From UBA6912 sp963792895 (GTDB lineage: Bacteria > Actinomycetota > Acidimicrobiia > Spongiisociales > UBA5794), in NCBI GenBank assembly GCA_963792895.1, contig CAWBYA010000008.1, forward strand, positions 1-64,000: a stretch of 64,000 bases of DNA, given 5' to 3'. Below the pieces are notes generated by a model. The model saw nothing but the letters and a program-made list of their open reading frames with translations. It did not search any database and was not told the DNA's origin. Position numbers and translations under genes: made by a program. Positions 1 to 7,367 of this stretch are shown piece by piece; position 1 is the stretch's first letter, and the number at the start of each line of letters is the position of its first letter.

Positions 1-234
1 CTATCGACGCGGGACCTCGCCGAGTATCTCGACGTGCCCGTCAGCACCCTCTATGCGTGGCGGCACCGGCGGGAGGGACCACCGGGCTTTCGAGTAGGGA
101 AGCACATCCGCTACCGGCGAACAGATGTCGAGGACTGGATAGGAAGCCAGCTGCACGACGGCGGTGTAGCCACCCCTCTCAAAGACACGACGCCGAGACC
201 CCATTCATCAACGGATGCCGCTAGCGCCAGGTGA
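1..234 (+). CDS. Excisionase-like HTH DNA-binding protein, 5' truncated
   Basis: The reading frame is open from base 1 and ends at 232-234, so the start lies outside the window. The visible protein has the compact winged-helix pattern of the excisionase/HTH_17 family: a helix-turn-helix (LAEYLDVPVSTLYAWRH), a turn with GPPGFRVGKHIRY, and DVEDWI closing the fold. Such proteins recognise DNA near attachment sites and steer recombination direction, or act as element repressors. The C-terminal tail (about 28 residues) is low-complexity and unlike the core. It is a close paralogue of the next gene, which suggests a tandem duplication. The excision role is inferred from family and from proximity to the integrase. 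Confidence 0.7.
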   Translation, partial: LSTRDLAEYLDVPVSTLYAWRHRREGPPGFRVGKHIRYRRTDVEDWIGSQLHDGGVATPLKDTTPRPHSSTDAASAR

Positions 235-295
235 ACATCCCGACTGGCATCCCGAACAACACTCTGATGACAGGCCGATTCGAGACGATCGGGTG

Positions 296-496
296 ATGGA
301 GACACTTGACCGCCTGCTCACCACCCAACAACTCGCCGACTACCTGGGCGTTCCAGTCGCCACGCTGTACGCCTGGCGTCACGAAGGCGCCGGCCCACCC
401 GGGTTCCGAGTCGGAAAACACGTCCGATACAGATCCAGCGACATCGAGCAGTGGATCGCCGAACGATTGGGCACCCCCGATCGTCAGTCCCGGTAG
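296..496 (+). CDS. Excisionase-like HTH DNA-binding protein
   Basis: This 66-residue protein has the same core as the preceding gene: LADYLGVPVATLYAWRHEG, then GPPGFRVGKHVRY and a DIEQWI ending. It belongs to the helix-turn-helix excisionase/HTH_17 group. The frame is open back to 215, but family length favours the ATG at 296; a GTG at 293 is the alternative and no strong ribosome-binding site decides between them. It lies 66 bases upstream of the integrase and runs in the same direction, so the two are probably co-expressed. A recombination directionality factor or element regulator is the most likely role. DNA binding is well supported by the fold, the exact target is unknown. Confidence 0.72.
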   Translation: METLDRLLTTQQLADYLGVPVATLYAWRHEGAGPPGFRVGKHVRYRSSDIEQWIAERLGTPDRQSR

Positions 497-562
497 CCGC
501 ACCTCGCGCCTCAGGCGTATCGTGGAGTCCACCACTCTCGAGGCACGCAGAGAGACCAACTG

Positions 563-1720
563 ATGGCCCACATCCGGCGACACCCCAAATCTCCCGACCG
601 CTGGCAAGTTCGCTATGTCGATCCCTACGGCAAGGAGAGGTCGAAGAACTTCGCCCGCAAGGTCGACGCAGAGAAGTACCTCCACACCGTGGAGGTACAG
701 AAGATCAGAGGCGAGTGGACCGACCCTGCGGCCGGCAAGACCAGATTCGGCGAGTGGGCCATCCAGGTCGACGCCACGCGCCCCAACCGGCGGGATTCAA
801 CTCGAGCACGCGACTCCTCCTACCTGAGAAACCTGATCCTGCCGACCTTCGGGGACGCGGAACTGGGTGCGGTGCAGCCCAGCGAGATCAGGGCCTGGAT
901 AGCCGACCTGCAAGACCAGGGGTACGCCCCAGCGACGATCGCCAAGGCCTATCAGATCCTGTCCCGCGCCTTCCGGGTCGCCGTCGCCGACGGCCTCATC
1001 GCTCGCACGCCATGCAGGGAGATCAAGCTCCCCAAGGATGACCGCGACGAGAAACGCTTCCTCACAGCCACAGAGGCCGAACACCTCGCTGACGCTATCG
1101 ACCCCCGATACCGGGTGCTGATCCTCACCGGGACCTACACGGGACTCCGCTTCGGCGAGCTCGCCGCCCTGCGCACCAACGACCTCGACATGCTTCGGCG
1201 CACACTTCGAGTCGACGAGCAGCTCAGCCGGCAGGGGTCATGGAAGATGGTCGCCGGACCGCTCAAGTCCAAGAAGGCCTACCGCACCATCGGCATCCCC
1301 GCCTTCCTGTGCGAAGAGCTGGCGATCCACCTCACCGAGTACCCATCCGGGTCGGATCTGGTGTTCTCCCACGCCCAGGGAGGTCCGCTCGACTACAACC
1401 GCTTCCGCCGCCGCCACTGGAATCCGGCCGTCGAGGCGTCCGTCGGCCCGCCGTGCACTCCCCACGACCTCCGCCACACTCACGTGGCGATGCTCATCGC
1501 CGAGAACCAGTCCCCCAGATACATCGCTGACAGACTCGGACACGAGAGCACTCGGACAGTCCTCGACGTGTACGGACACCTCTACGAGGGCGTCGATCAA
1601 GCTGCGATGGAAGGTCTCGACCGGCTCCGCTCCGAAGCTCAGACGGACACCAGACGGACACCAGACGGGTCGAACGTCGTGTCGATGAGAATCGAGACCG
1701 GGAATCGTCAATCCCCGTAA
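563..1720 (+). CDS. int: Tyrosine recombinase (phage-type integrase)
   Basis: The 385-residue protein has the full site-specific recombinase layout. Residues 1-60 form an arm-binding-like beta region (RWQVRYVDPYGKERS), about 62-150 a SAM-like core-binding domain, and 165-350 the catalytic domain. The catalytic set is visible: R196 in TGLRFGEL, a lysine near 236-238 (KSKK), H301 and R304 in HDLRH, H327 in GHES, and nucleophile Y337 in VLDVYGHL. It cuts and rejoins DNA at att sites through a 3'-phosphotyrosine link. It is complete and apparently intact. Its stop lies 10 bases from the tRNA-Val(CAC) 3' end, so that tRNA is the inferred attachment target. A short AATCCC/GGGATT inverted repeat flanks the stop codon. 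Confidence 0.93.
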   Translation: MAHIRRHPKSPDRWQVRYVDPYGKERSKNFARKVDAEKYLHTVEVQKIRGEWTDPAAGKTRFGEWAIQVDATRPNRRDSTRARDSSYLRNLILPTFGDAELGAVQPSEIRAWIADLQDQGYAPATIAKAYQILSRAFRVAVADGLIARTPCREIKLPKDDRDEKRFLTATEAEHLADAIDPRYRVLILTGTYTGLRFGELAALRTNDLDMLRRTLRVDEQLSRQGSWKMVAGPLKSKKAYRTIGIPAFLCEELAIHLTEYPSGSDLVFSHAQGGPLDYNRFRRRHWNPAVEASVGPPCTPHDLRHTHVAMLIAENQSPRYIADRLGHESTRTVLDVYGHLYEGVDQAAMEGLDRLRSEAQTDTRRTPDGSNVVSMRIETGNRQSP

Positions 1721-1730
1721 GGGATTTCTG

Positions 1731-1805
1731 TGGTGGGCGCTACTGGGATCGAACCAGTGACCTCTGCCGTGTGAAGGCAGCGCTCTCCCGCTGAGCTAAG
1801 CGCCC
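1731..1805 (-). tRNA. tRNA-Val (anticodon CAC)
   Basis: On the minus strand the 7-bp acceptor stem GGGCGCT/AGCGCCC, D arm, anticodon stem CTGCC/GGCAG with loop TTCACAC, and T arm with GGTTCGATCC all form. The anticodon is CAC, decoding GUG valine. The CCA end is encoded at 1731-1733. The 3' end faces the integrase, marking this gene as the element's integration site; the tRNA sequence is complete after insertion. Confidence 0.96.
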
Positions 1806-1848
1806 GAAGGCGCGGCAGGATACCAGCCCCGCCTCGCCGTCTATCGGC

Positions 1849-2229
1849 TCAGGCCGACGGCTGAACCAGGCCGATGATGTTGCCTTCGGTGTCTTCGAAC
1901 CAGGCCGCCCGGGTGCCGTCGGGGGCGGTCATGATGGAGTTCTCCATCTTCATGCCCTCCATCTCGAACTCCTGGAACGTGACGCCCTTCCCCTTGAGCT
2001 CGGTGACGGCCGCGCCGACGTCGTCGACCTCCCACCCGGCCGCCGTAGCCTTGTTGGTGCCGGCGAACTGCGACGGGTACACGACGAACCACGAGCCGCC
2101 GGCCTCGAATCGAGCCCCTCCTGCCTCATCTCCCACCGGCTTCAGCCCCAGTGTGTCGCGGTAGAACGCAATGGCACGATCGATGTCCGATGCCGGCAAC
2201 ATGGGAACGAGTGGTTTCGGTCCGAACAT
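1849..2229 (-). CDS. VOC (glyoxalase/bleomycin-resistance) superfamily protein
   Basis: The 126-residue protein has two vicinal-oxygen-chelate half-modules. The first opens with an LPASDIDRAIAFYRDTLGLKP-type helix and ends with WFVVYPS; the second runs from AGWEVDDVGAAVTELKGKGV to DPDG-like TAPDGTRAAWFEDTEGNIIGLVQ. These proteins fold as paired beta-alpha-beta-beta-beta units and usually bind a divalent metal, acting as lyases, dioxygenases or resistance proteins; the substrate here is not predictable. The ATG at 2227-2229 is preceded by a strong GGAGGTGA ribosome-binding site. It lies upstream of tRNA-Val on the same strand, outside the inserted element. Confidence 0.85.
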   Translation of the reverse strand: MFGPKPLVPMLPASDIDRAIAFYRDTLGLKPVGDEAGGARFEAGGSWFVVYPSQFAGTNKATAAGWEVDDVGAAVTELKGKGVTFQEFEMEGMKMENSIMTAPDGTRAAWFEDTEGNIIGLVQPSA

Positions 2230-2564
2230 GAGTCACCTCCACGGTGGTCACGGCGAACCCTACGCCTCGACAACAGTGAGGAGCGAGGTTCCTCCCCGCA
2301 TCTGAACGAACCCTCGGCTCGATGTGCCGACCAGCAGGCGCTGATATGTCGAGTGCGGGACCATCACCGAAGGGTTGAAGACGCGTAGCTCCGCGTCCCA
2401 CCTCAGACGAGTCCTCGACCCGACACCTCGCTATGCCACGCTCGGGCGGGTGCGACCGCGCGCCTCGACCTCAAGATTGCGGCGGGGCTCTGCCGCTCGC
2501 TCGGCGCGTTGGGCGCGGCAAGTCGAGCGACGGAGCCTTCCGCTTCTTCTCGCCGATCAGTCGA
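2230..2564. other. Intergenic region without recognised gene
   Basis: About 335 bases between the VOC gene and the small membrane protein. Open frames here are arginine/serine-rich and lack ribosome-binding sites and family features. I see no RNA gene; it presumably carries the promoter of the VOC gene. Confidence 0.5.
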
Positions 2565-2753
2565 TCAAGCGGTCACGTACGTGGTTGGGCTCGACGACCC
2601 GGCCAACAGTGCGGACACGAGAATGCCGAGGGGCAAGGCTCCCCAGTACGACAGGCCGAGCCCGAAGTTGCCGAGGAAGAGCATCAGCAGCCAGGTTGCC
2701 GGGAACGTCGCTATCAAGAAGATCGCACCTGCGGCTATCAGCGCACGTATCAC
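2565..2753 (-). CDS. Small two-helix membrane protein
   Basis: The 62-residue product starts at a GTG with a GGAG ribosome-binding site seven bases upstream, which makes it a credible gene despite its size. Residues 2-28 and 30-52 are hydrophobic (ALIAAGAIFLIATFPATWLL; WGALPLGILVSALLAG), so two membrane segments are likely. No family is recognised. It is flanked by a non-coding stretch and by the dienelactone hydrolase on the same strand. Function unknown. Confidence 0.6.
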   Translation of the reverse strand: MIRALIAAGAIFLIATFPATWLLMLFLGNFGLGLSYWGALPLGILVSALLAGSSSPTTYVTA

Positions 2754-2848
2754 GGGGAATCTCCAATCTGTTGCGCGGGTCCGAGCCTACAACGGCACCA
2801 CCTCGGGCCCTGGTTCGTTTCGCGCACCAAGCCCAGGGACCCGCCGCC

Positions 2849-3580
2849 CTACTCGGCGGGGGACGCAGCTAGATGGGCTTCGAAGAACGCGAGCACCCGT
2901 CGCCAGCTGTCGTCGGCCGCTGATTCGTCGTAGCCGACATACATCGGCCACTTGGTCGAGTACCACGGCGGTGAACCCTCGACGTTCATGAATCCGTGAC
3001 CAACGCCTGGATAGGTCACCACGTCGATGTCCTCTGCAGCCATTCCGCCGGCCTCGAGGTGGCCCACGAGACGGTCACCCCAGCTCCCAAACCAGTTGTC
3101 CCGCTTCCCCCACCCACCAACCACGGGACAGATCCCATCGAGCCGCCTCCCATTCCGCGGCACATAGCCGTAGAACGGCGCCGCAGCCTGCACCCCTGCC
3201 CCAGCAGCCCAGAAGACCGCAAAACCGCCCCCCATGCAGAACCCCGCCACCCCGATGCGGTCGAACCGCACATCGGGAAGCGCAGCAAGGTACTCCCGAG
3301 CCGCATCCAGATAGCGGTACGCCACACCGCTCCCGGTGAAAGACGACGTCAACGTTCGCAGAATGCAGAACGGGCCGGCGCCCTTATAGAGGTCGGGAGC
3401 GAGCGCCACATAGCCACCCTCAGCGAACCGTCGTGCTTTCTCTTTGGCGTTGTCGTCGAGGCCGTTGATCTCGTGGATCACGACTACGCCGGGAAATGGC
3501 CCATCGCCCTCTGGGCGTGCGAGATACGCCGGGAGGTCGACGTCGTGTGTCGGGAGGTCGATCATCTTTGGCGGCGGCAT
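2849..3580 (-). CDS. Dienelactone hydrolase family protein
   Basis: This 243-residue alpha/beta hydrolase carries the dienelactone-hydrolase signature: nucleophile Cys115 in GVAGFCMGGGF, acid Asp161 in GKRDNWFG and His195 in GVGHGFM, plus the HEINGL segment near 36 that positions the cysteine. Family members hydrolyse dienelactones in chloroaromatic degradation, but many actinobacterial relatives act on unknown esters. I chose the ATG at 3578-3580 because an AAGGGAG ribosome-binding site precedes it; an upstream in-frame start would add nine residues. The neighbour on the opposite strand is an acyl-CoA dehydrogenase, diverging from it. No ring-cleavage genes are nearby, so the substrate is left open. 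Confidence 0.87.
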   Translation of the reverse strand: MPPPKMIDLPTHDVDLPAYLARPEGDGPFPGVVVIHEINGLDDNAKEKARRFAEGGYVALAPDLYKGAGPFCILRTLTSSFTGSGVAYRYLDAAREYLAALPDVRFDRIGVAGFCMGGGFAVFWAAGAGVQAAAPFYGYVPRNGRRLDGICPVVGGWGKRDNWFGSWGDRLVGHLEAGGMAAEDIDVVTYPGVGHGFMNVEGSPPWYSTKWPMYVGYDESAADDSWRRVLAFFEAHLAASPAE

Positions 3581-3666
3581 TGCGCTCCCTTGTCGTGACG
3601 CCCCCAACCTACGCGACTCACCCAGCGAGACCAGCGCGTGTCACACCCACGCCGTAACCTCACTCC

Positions 3667-4827
3667 ATGATCCGAGATCCCGACCTGCTCACCGACCTGC
3701 TCGCCACCATCCGCCGCTTCGTCGCCGAGCGTCTCGTCCCGCTCGAGGACGAGGTGGCGCGCACCGATCACATCCCGGCGGAGATCGCCGACGAGATGCG
3801 CCGCCTCGGCCTGTTCGGGATGACGATCCCCGAGGAGTACGGAGGGCTCGGCGTCACCGCCGAGGAAGAGATGCTCATCGCCTTCGAGCTGGGCCGCACC
3901 TCCCCCGCCTTCCGCTCCCTCATCGGCACCAACAACGGCATCGGCAGCCAGGGCATCCTCATCGACGGCACCGAAGAGCAACGCCAGTCGTACCTCCCGC
4001 GCCTCGCCTCCGGCGAGCTCGTCGGCTCCTTTGCCCTCACCGAGCCGGACGCCGGCTCAGATGCGGCGTCGCTACGCACCAGCGCAGACCGGGCCGGCGA
4101 CCACTTCGTGCTCAACGGCACCAAGCGCTACATCACCAATGCCCCCGAGGCCGACTTGTTCACGGTGATGGCACGCACCGATCCTGCTTCCAAGGGCGCC
4201 ACCGGCATCACCGCCTTCCTCGTGCCTGCCGCCACGCCCGGCATCACCATCGGCGAACCGGAACGCAAGATGGGCCAGAAGGGCAGCCACGTCGCCGACG
4301 TCGTGTTCACCGATTGCCGGGTGCCCGAGTCGTCGATCATCGGCGGCCCTGCCCGAGAGGGCATGGGCTTCAAGACCGCCATGAAGGTGCTCGATCGCGG
4401 CCGGCTCCACATCGCCGCGGTGTGCGTCGGCGTCGCCGAGCGGCTCATCGCCGATGCGCTCGAGTTCGCCATGGGCCGCATCCAGTTCGGCAGGCCCATC
4501 GCCCAGCATCAGCTCATCCAAGCGATGCTCGCCGACAGCCGGGCGGAGGCCTACGCCGCCCGCTGCATGGTGCTCGACGCCGCCAGGCGACGTGACAACG
4601 GCGAGGCGGTCACCATGGTGGCGTCGTCCAGCAAGCTGTTCGCCTCCGAGATGGTCGGCCGCGTCGCCGACCGGGCGGTGCAGATCCACGGCGGCGCCGG
4701 CTACATCGCCGACTACGCCGTCGAGCGGTTCTACCGCGACGTGCGCCTCTTCCGCCTCTACGAGGGCACGTCACAGATCCAGCAGATCATCATCGCCAGG
4801 GAGATGACATCGGGGGCCACCGTGTGA
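3667..4827 (+). CDS. Acyl-CoA dehydrogenase
   Basis: The 386-residue flavoenzyme has all three acyl-CoA dehydrogenase regions: an N-terminal helical domain (LTDLLATIRRFVAERL), a middle beta domain with FALTEPDAGSDAASLRT and TKRYITNAPEADL contacting FAD and acyl-CoA, and a C-terminal helical domain with QFGRPIAQHQ and IHGGAGY. Glu366 in the YEGTSQIQ motif is the expected catalytic base. It oxidises acyl-CoA to trans-2-enoyl-CoA and passes electrons to electron-transfer flavoprotein. Chain-length preference is not readable. It ends at a terminator-like hairpin shared with the convergent beta-propeller gene. Length is normal and the gene is intact. Confidence 0.94.
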   Translation: MIRDPDLLTDLLATIRRFVAERLVPLEDEVARTDHIPAEIADEMRRLGLFGMTIPEEYGGLGVTAEEEMLIAFELGRTSPAFRSLIGTNNGIGSQGILIDGTEEQRQSYLPRLASGELVGSFALTEPDAGSDAASLRTSADRAGDHFVLNGTKRYITNAPEADLFTVMARTDPASKGATGITAFLVPAATPGITIGEPERKMGQKGSHVADVVFTDCRVPESSIIGGPAREGMGFKTAMKVLDRGRLHIAAVCVGVAERLIADALEFAMGRIQFGRPIAQHQLIQAMLADSRAEAYAARCMVLDAARRRDNGEAVTMVASSSKLFASEMVGRVADRAVQIHGGAGYIADYAVERFYRDVRLFRLYEGTSQIQQIIIAREMTSGATV

Positions 4828-4834
4828 GCGCACA

Positions 4835-4867
4835 GCGGCGGCCGCCCCACACGAGGACGGCCGCCGC
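4835..4867. terminator. Bidirectional terminator-like hairpin
   Basis: A perfect 10-bp inverted repeat (GCGGCGGCCG / CGGCCGCCGC) with a 13-base loop sits between two convergent genes ending at 4827 and 4892. There is no clear T-tract, as is common in high-GC actinobacteria. Confidence 0.65.
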
Positions 4868-4891
4868 ATCGAGGCGAGCAGGTGACGGTGC

Positions 4892-5923
4892 TCAGGGCAC
4901 GTAGGCGAGACCGAACGGGTTGAGCCCCACGGTCACTTCGCCCGCTGCCACCGGGACGGGACGGTTCGCCGAGACGCGGTACACCGTCACCTTGTCCGAG
5001 GTGGCGCCGGAGTGAGTGACGAAGACGTTCCGGGCCGGCGTGACGACCACGTTGTGGGGCACCGCATATTCGGTATCGACGGCGCCGAGCACGTCGGCGG
5101 TGCGGGTGTCGATGGCCCACAGCCCGTCGGCCCCGCCTCCCGGGAGGTTGGTGGTGTAGAACACCTCGCCGTTGGGGCTCATCCCCGCCCCGTGGGCGCC
5201 GGGGATCGGGATCTCGGTGAGCGGCGCCAACGTGCGCAGGTCGAGGAGCTGCACGACATTGCTGTTCTGCGCCGGCACCCACAGCGCAGAGCTCGACCTC
5301 GTCACCGACACGTGCGGGTCGAGACCGACCGCCGCCCGGTTCAGCTCGGCGAAGGTGCGGGTGCTGAATTGCACGACCCAGTCATGGTCGACGCCACCGA
5401 CGAGGGTGACGTAGGCGAACCTACCCGAGGGGTCGACGATCACATCGTGCGGCTTGTAGCCGGCGGCCACGAGGTCGGGCGGGGTCGCCACGGTGGCCAT
5501 CACCTCGAGGCGCGTTGGGTCGATGACGGTCGTCGTGTTGTCGATGTCGTTGTTGACCCAGAGCTGCCGGTCGCCGGGTCCCGTCCACATGTGGAACACG
5601 CCGGCGCCTGCTGGGACCGTGCCCACCACCGACCAGTCGCTGCTGTCGAAGACCACGACCCGATCGTTGCCGCGGTCGCCGACGAAGACTCGATCGCCTG
5701 AGGTCGAAGCCGTCACGTACATCGGCTCTGGCGTGTTGGCGGCGGCGGGAAGCGCATACGTGCCCACAAGCCGTGCAGTTGCGGCATCTATGACGGAGAT
5801 GGAGCCCGACGCGCGGTTTGCGACGACGACCTCGCCACTCTGCCCGGCTCCCGCTGCGGGGCCTACGAAAAGCAGCGACGCAAGCAGCGCCAGCACGACG
5901 CTGAGCAATAGGTTCTTCTTCAC
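4892..5923 (-). CDS. Secreted YVTN-type beta-propeller protein
   Basis: The 343-residue protein has a signal peptide: MKKN, a hydrophobic stretch LLLSVVLALLASLLFVG and an AGA-type cleavage region around 26. The rest consists of repeated propeller blades of about 40-45 residues, such as GSISVIDAATARLVGTYALP, DRVVVFDSSDWSVVGTVPAG and TTTVIDPTRLEVMATVATP. Such seven-bladed folds bind partners or ligands outside the membrane; no catalytic residues are evident. The GTG start at 5921-5923 has GGAGG seven bases upstream. It faces the acyl-CoA dehydrogenase across a hairpin and diverges from the zincin gene. Specific function unknown. Confidence 0.82.
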   Translation of the reverse strand: MKKNLLLSVVLALLASLLFVGPAAGAGQSGEVVVANRASGSISVIDAATARLVGTYALPAAANTPEPMYVTASTSGDRVFVGDRGNDRVVVFDSSDWSVVGTVPAGAGVFHMWTGPGDRQLWVNNDIDNTTTVIDPTRLEVMATVATPPDLVAAGYKPHDVIVDPSGRFAYVTLVGGVDHDWVVQFSTRTFAELNRAAVGLDPHVSVTRSSSALWVPAQNSNVVQLLDLRTLAPLTEIPIPGAHGAGMSPNGEVFYTTNLPGGGADGLWAIDTRTADVLGAVDTEYAVPHNVVVTPARNVFVTHSGATSDKVTVYRVSANRPVPVAAGEVTVGLNPFGLAYVP

Positions 5924-6094
5924 CGGGATCCTCCCCGTCGACGATGGGTCGTGACGCTACGGCGCAGTCCTTGCGAGACCATGAACACGATCGGAACATA
6001 TCGAGAATGCTCCAAACCGGACCCGCCGCAGGCCCGCCTCGCAGGACCCTCTGAACCAAGCCACATCTCGGCCGGCACCGGTACGCTCACCGTC

Positions 6095-6448
6095 ATGAAT
6101 CGCCACGAGTTCGAGCAGATCGTCGACGACGTGCTCGAGACGCTGCCCCAGTGGGTCCTCGATCGGGTCGACAACCTCCAGGTGATCGTCGAGGAGTGGC
6201 CGACCCGCCACCAGGACCCGCACCGCGAGGGTCTCCTCGGGCTGTACGAGGGTGTGTCGCTGCTCGACCGTGGCATCGACTACTTCGCCGCGATGCCCGA
6301 CACGATCTACATCTTCCGCCAGCCGCACCTCAGCCTGGGGCTGCCCCGCAAGGAGCTACGAGAGGAGATTCGGCGCACGGTGCTGCACGAGCTCGGGCAC
6401 CATCTCGGCATCGACGACGACCGCCTCCACGAGATCGGCTGGGCCTGA
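6095..6448 (+). CDS. Zincin-like metallopeptidase family protein
   Basis: The 117-residue protein matches the small actinobacterial metallopeptidase group formerly called DUF1025/MTTB-like zincins. It has an HEXXH zinc site at 98-102 (HELGHH) followed by GIDDDRLHEIGW, and upstream blocks GLYEGVSLLDRG and DTIYIFRQPH. The start at 6095 gives the usual length; the frame is open further upstream but without family similarity. Catalysis is assumed from the zinc motif; substrates of this family are not established. It diverges from the beta-propeller gene and is followed by a small membrane protein gene in the same direction. Confidence 0.85.
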   Translation: MNRHEFEQIVDDVLETLPQWVLDRVDNLQVIVEEWPTRHQDPHREGLLGLYEGVSLLDRGIDYFAAMPDTIYIFRQPHLSLGLPRKELREEIRRTVLHELGHHLGIDDDRLHEIGWA

Positions 6449-6530
6449 TCTGGGCCCACGCGATTGCCACGGTTTTCGCGGTCTCTCCAATTATCGTCCC
6501 GGTGGGCAGGAGAGAAAGAGTGGTGGACTC

Positions 6531-6863
6531 ATGCAAACGACGATCCGACCGTCGCCGCGGCGCGCGCCCGGCCGATCCGTGCGACCGCCGCAGGGACGGG
6601 CACACCGCATCGAACGGTCTCGACCGGTGGCCGGACGCCCGGCACCTCCCGCGGCGTGGCGCCGACCCGAGCCGATCGTCGTCAGGCGACGACCGGTCAG
6701 GCCGATGGTCGGACCGCGAGAGCGCATTGCCGTGCTCGTGCTCATCGCAGCATGTGTGTTGTCGGTGACCTTCGGCGCCAACCTCGCCGATCACGTCCAG
6801 CGAGCCCTCGAGTTCGGAAGCCCAGTCTCGACCGGCGCAGTAGCCGGCACATCTGGCAGCTGA
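6531..6863 (+). CDS. Small single-pass membrane protein with Arg/Pro-rich N-terminus
   Basis: The 110-residue protein has a basic, proline-rich N-terminal half (SPRRAPGRSVRPPQGRAHR, RRRPVRPM) and one hydrophobic helix at about 67-84 (IAVLVLIAACVLSVTFGA), followed by a short tail. This suggests a type II membrane protein with a cytoplasmic basic tail. The ATG at 6531 has only a weak upstream purine stretch. No family is recognised. An overlapping arginine-rich frame exists, but this frame alone shows a coherent membrane segment. Confidence 0.5.
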   Translation: MQTTIRPSPRRAPGRSVRPPQGRAHRIERSRPVAGRPAPPAAWRRPEPIVVRRRPVRPMVGPRERIAVLVLIAACVLSVTFGANLADHVQRALEFGSPVSTGAVAGTSGS

Positions 6864-6986
6864 GGTTCGAAGACGACTCGGGAATCGCGAAGCCCGTCGA
6901 CCTGCGCCAACGGTTCCGGGAACTTCGGCGAGTGCGCCGTGTCTTAGGATCGATTCCTATCAGGTACCCGACCCAAGGAGAACACC

Positions 6987-7220
6987 ATGGACGATCTCAT
7001 CAAGCAGCTTCAAGAGAAGACCGGCCTCGGCGTCGACCAGATCAAGTCTGTTCTCAGCGGTGTCATGGACTTCCTCGGCGACAAGCTCCCCGCACCGATT
7101 GCAGGGCAGGTGAACAAGTTCCTCGGCGGCGACGGCGCGACGGACGCGGGCGGCGAGGGCGAGGGCATGATGGACAAGGCCAAGGACATGCTCGGCGGAT
7201 TCATGGGCGGCAACAACTAG
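6987..7220 (+). CDS. Small helical protein of unknown function
   Basis: The 77-residue product is well supported as a gene by an AAGGAG ribosome-binding site seven bases before the ATG. Residues 1-48 form amphipathic helices (DDLIKQLQEKTGLGVDQIKS, FLGDKLPAPIAGQVNKFLGG) and the tail is Gly/Asp/Met-rich. The helix-PAPI-helix pattern recalls small bacterial DUF2267/DUF937-like proteins, but I cannot assign a family. It is followed by a strong hairpin, so it is probably a monocistronic transcript. Confidence 0.75.
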   Translation: MDDLIKQLQEKTGLGVDQIKSVLSGVMDFLGDKLPAPIAGQVNKFLGGDGATDAGGEGEGMMDKAKDMLGGFMGGNN

Positions 7221-7300
7221 GTCGCCCCTCCCGGCGAGACCGACTTCCGGAATCGCCGCACGATCACCTCCCGGGGCGGCACAGGCCCCGGGGTTGCGCA

Positions 7301-7322
7301 GGGCCCGGGGTTTCCCGGGCCC
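7301..7322 (+). terminator. Terminator-like hairpin
   Basis: A perfect 9-bp inverted repeat GGGCCCGGG / CCCGGGCCC with loop GTTT lies 80 bases after the 77-residue protein gene and before plsB. There is no T-tract. Confidence 0.55.
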
Positions 7323-7367
7323 GAGCGCGTCCGGCACAGCCGACCTTCGGTTTCCTACACTCGGCGC

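Larger units (their letters stand above)
1..1730. mobile_element. Right end of an integrated genetic element at tRNA-Val
   Basis: The stretch holds two small excisionase-like HTH genes and a tyrosine recombinase whose stop codon lies 10 bases from the 3' CCA end of tRNA-Val(CAC). A tyrosine integrase at the edge of an element abutting a tRNA 3' end is the classic arrangement of integrative elements and prophages. Only this end is visible; the other attachment site and the cargo lie left of the window. The boundary at about 1730 is inferred from the tRNA end, not from a matched pair of att repeats. Confidence 0.7.

Noticed and set aside
2375..2933. Overlapping arginine/serine-rich open frames
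   Set aside because: Three frames are open at once, a sign of GC-rich non-coding or antisense DNA, and the membrane protein on the minus strand has a ribosome-binding site.
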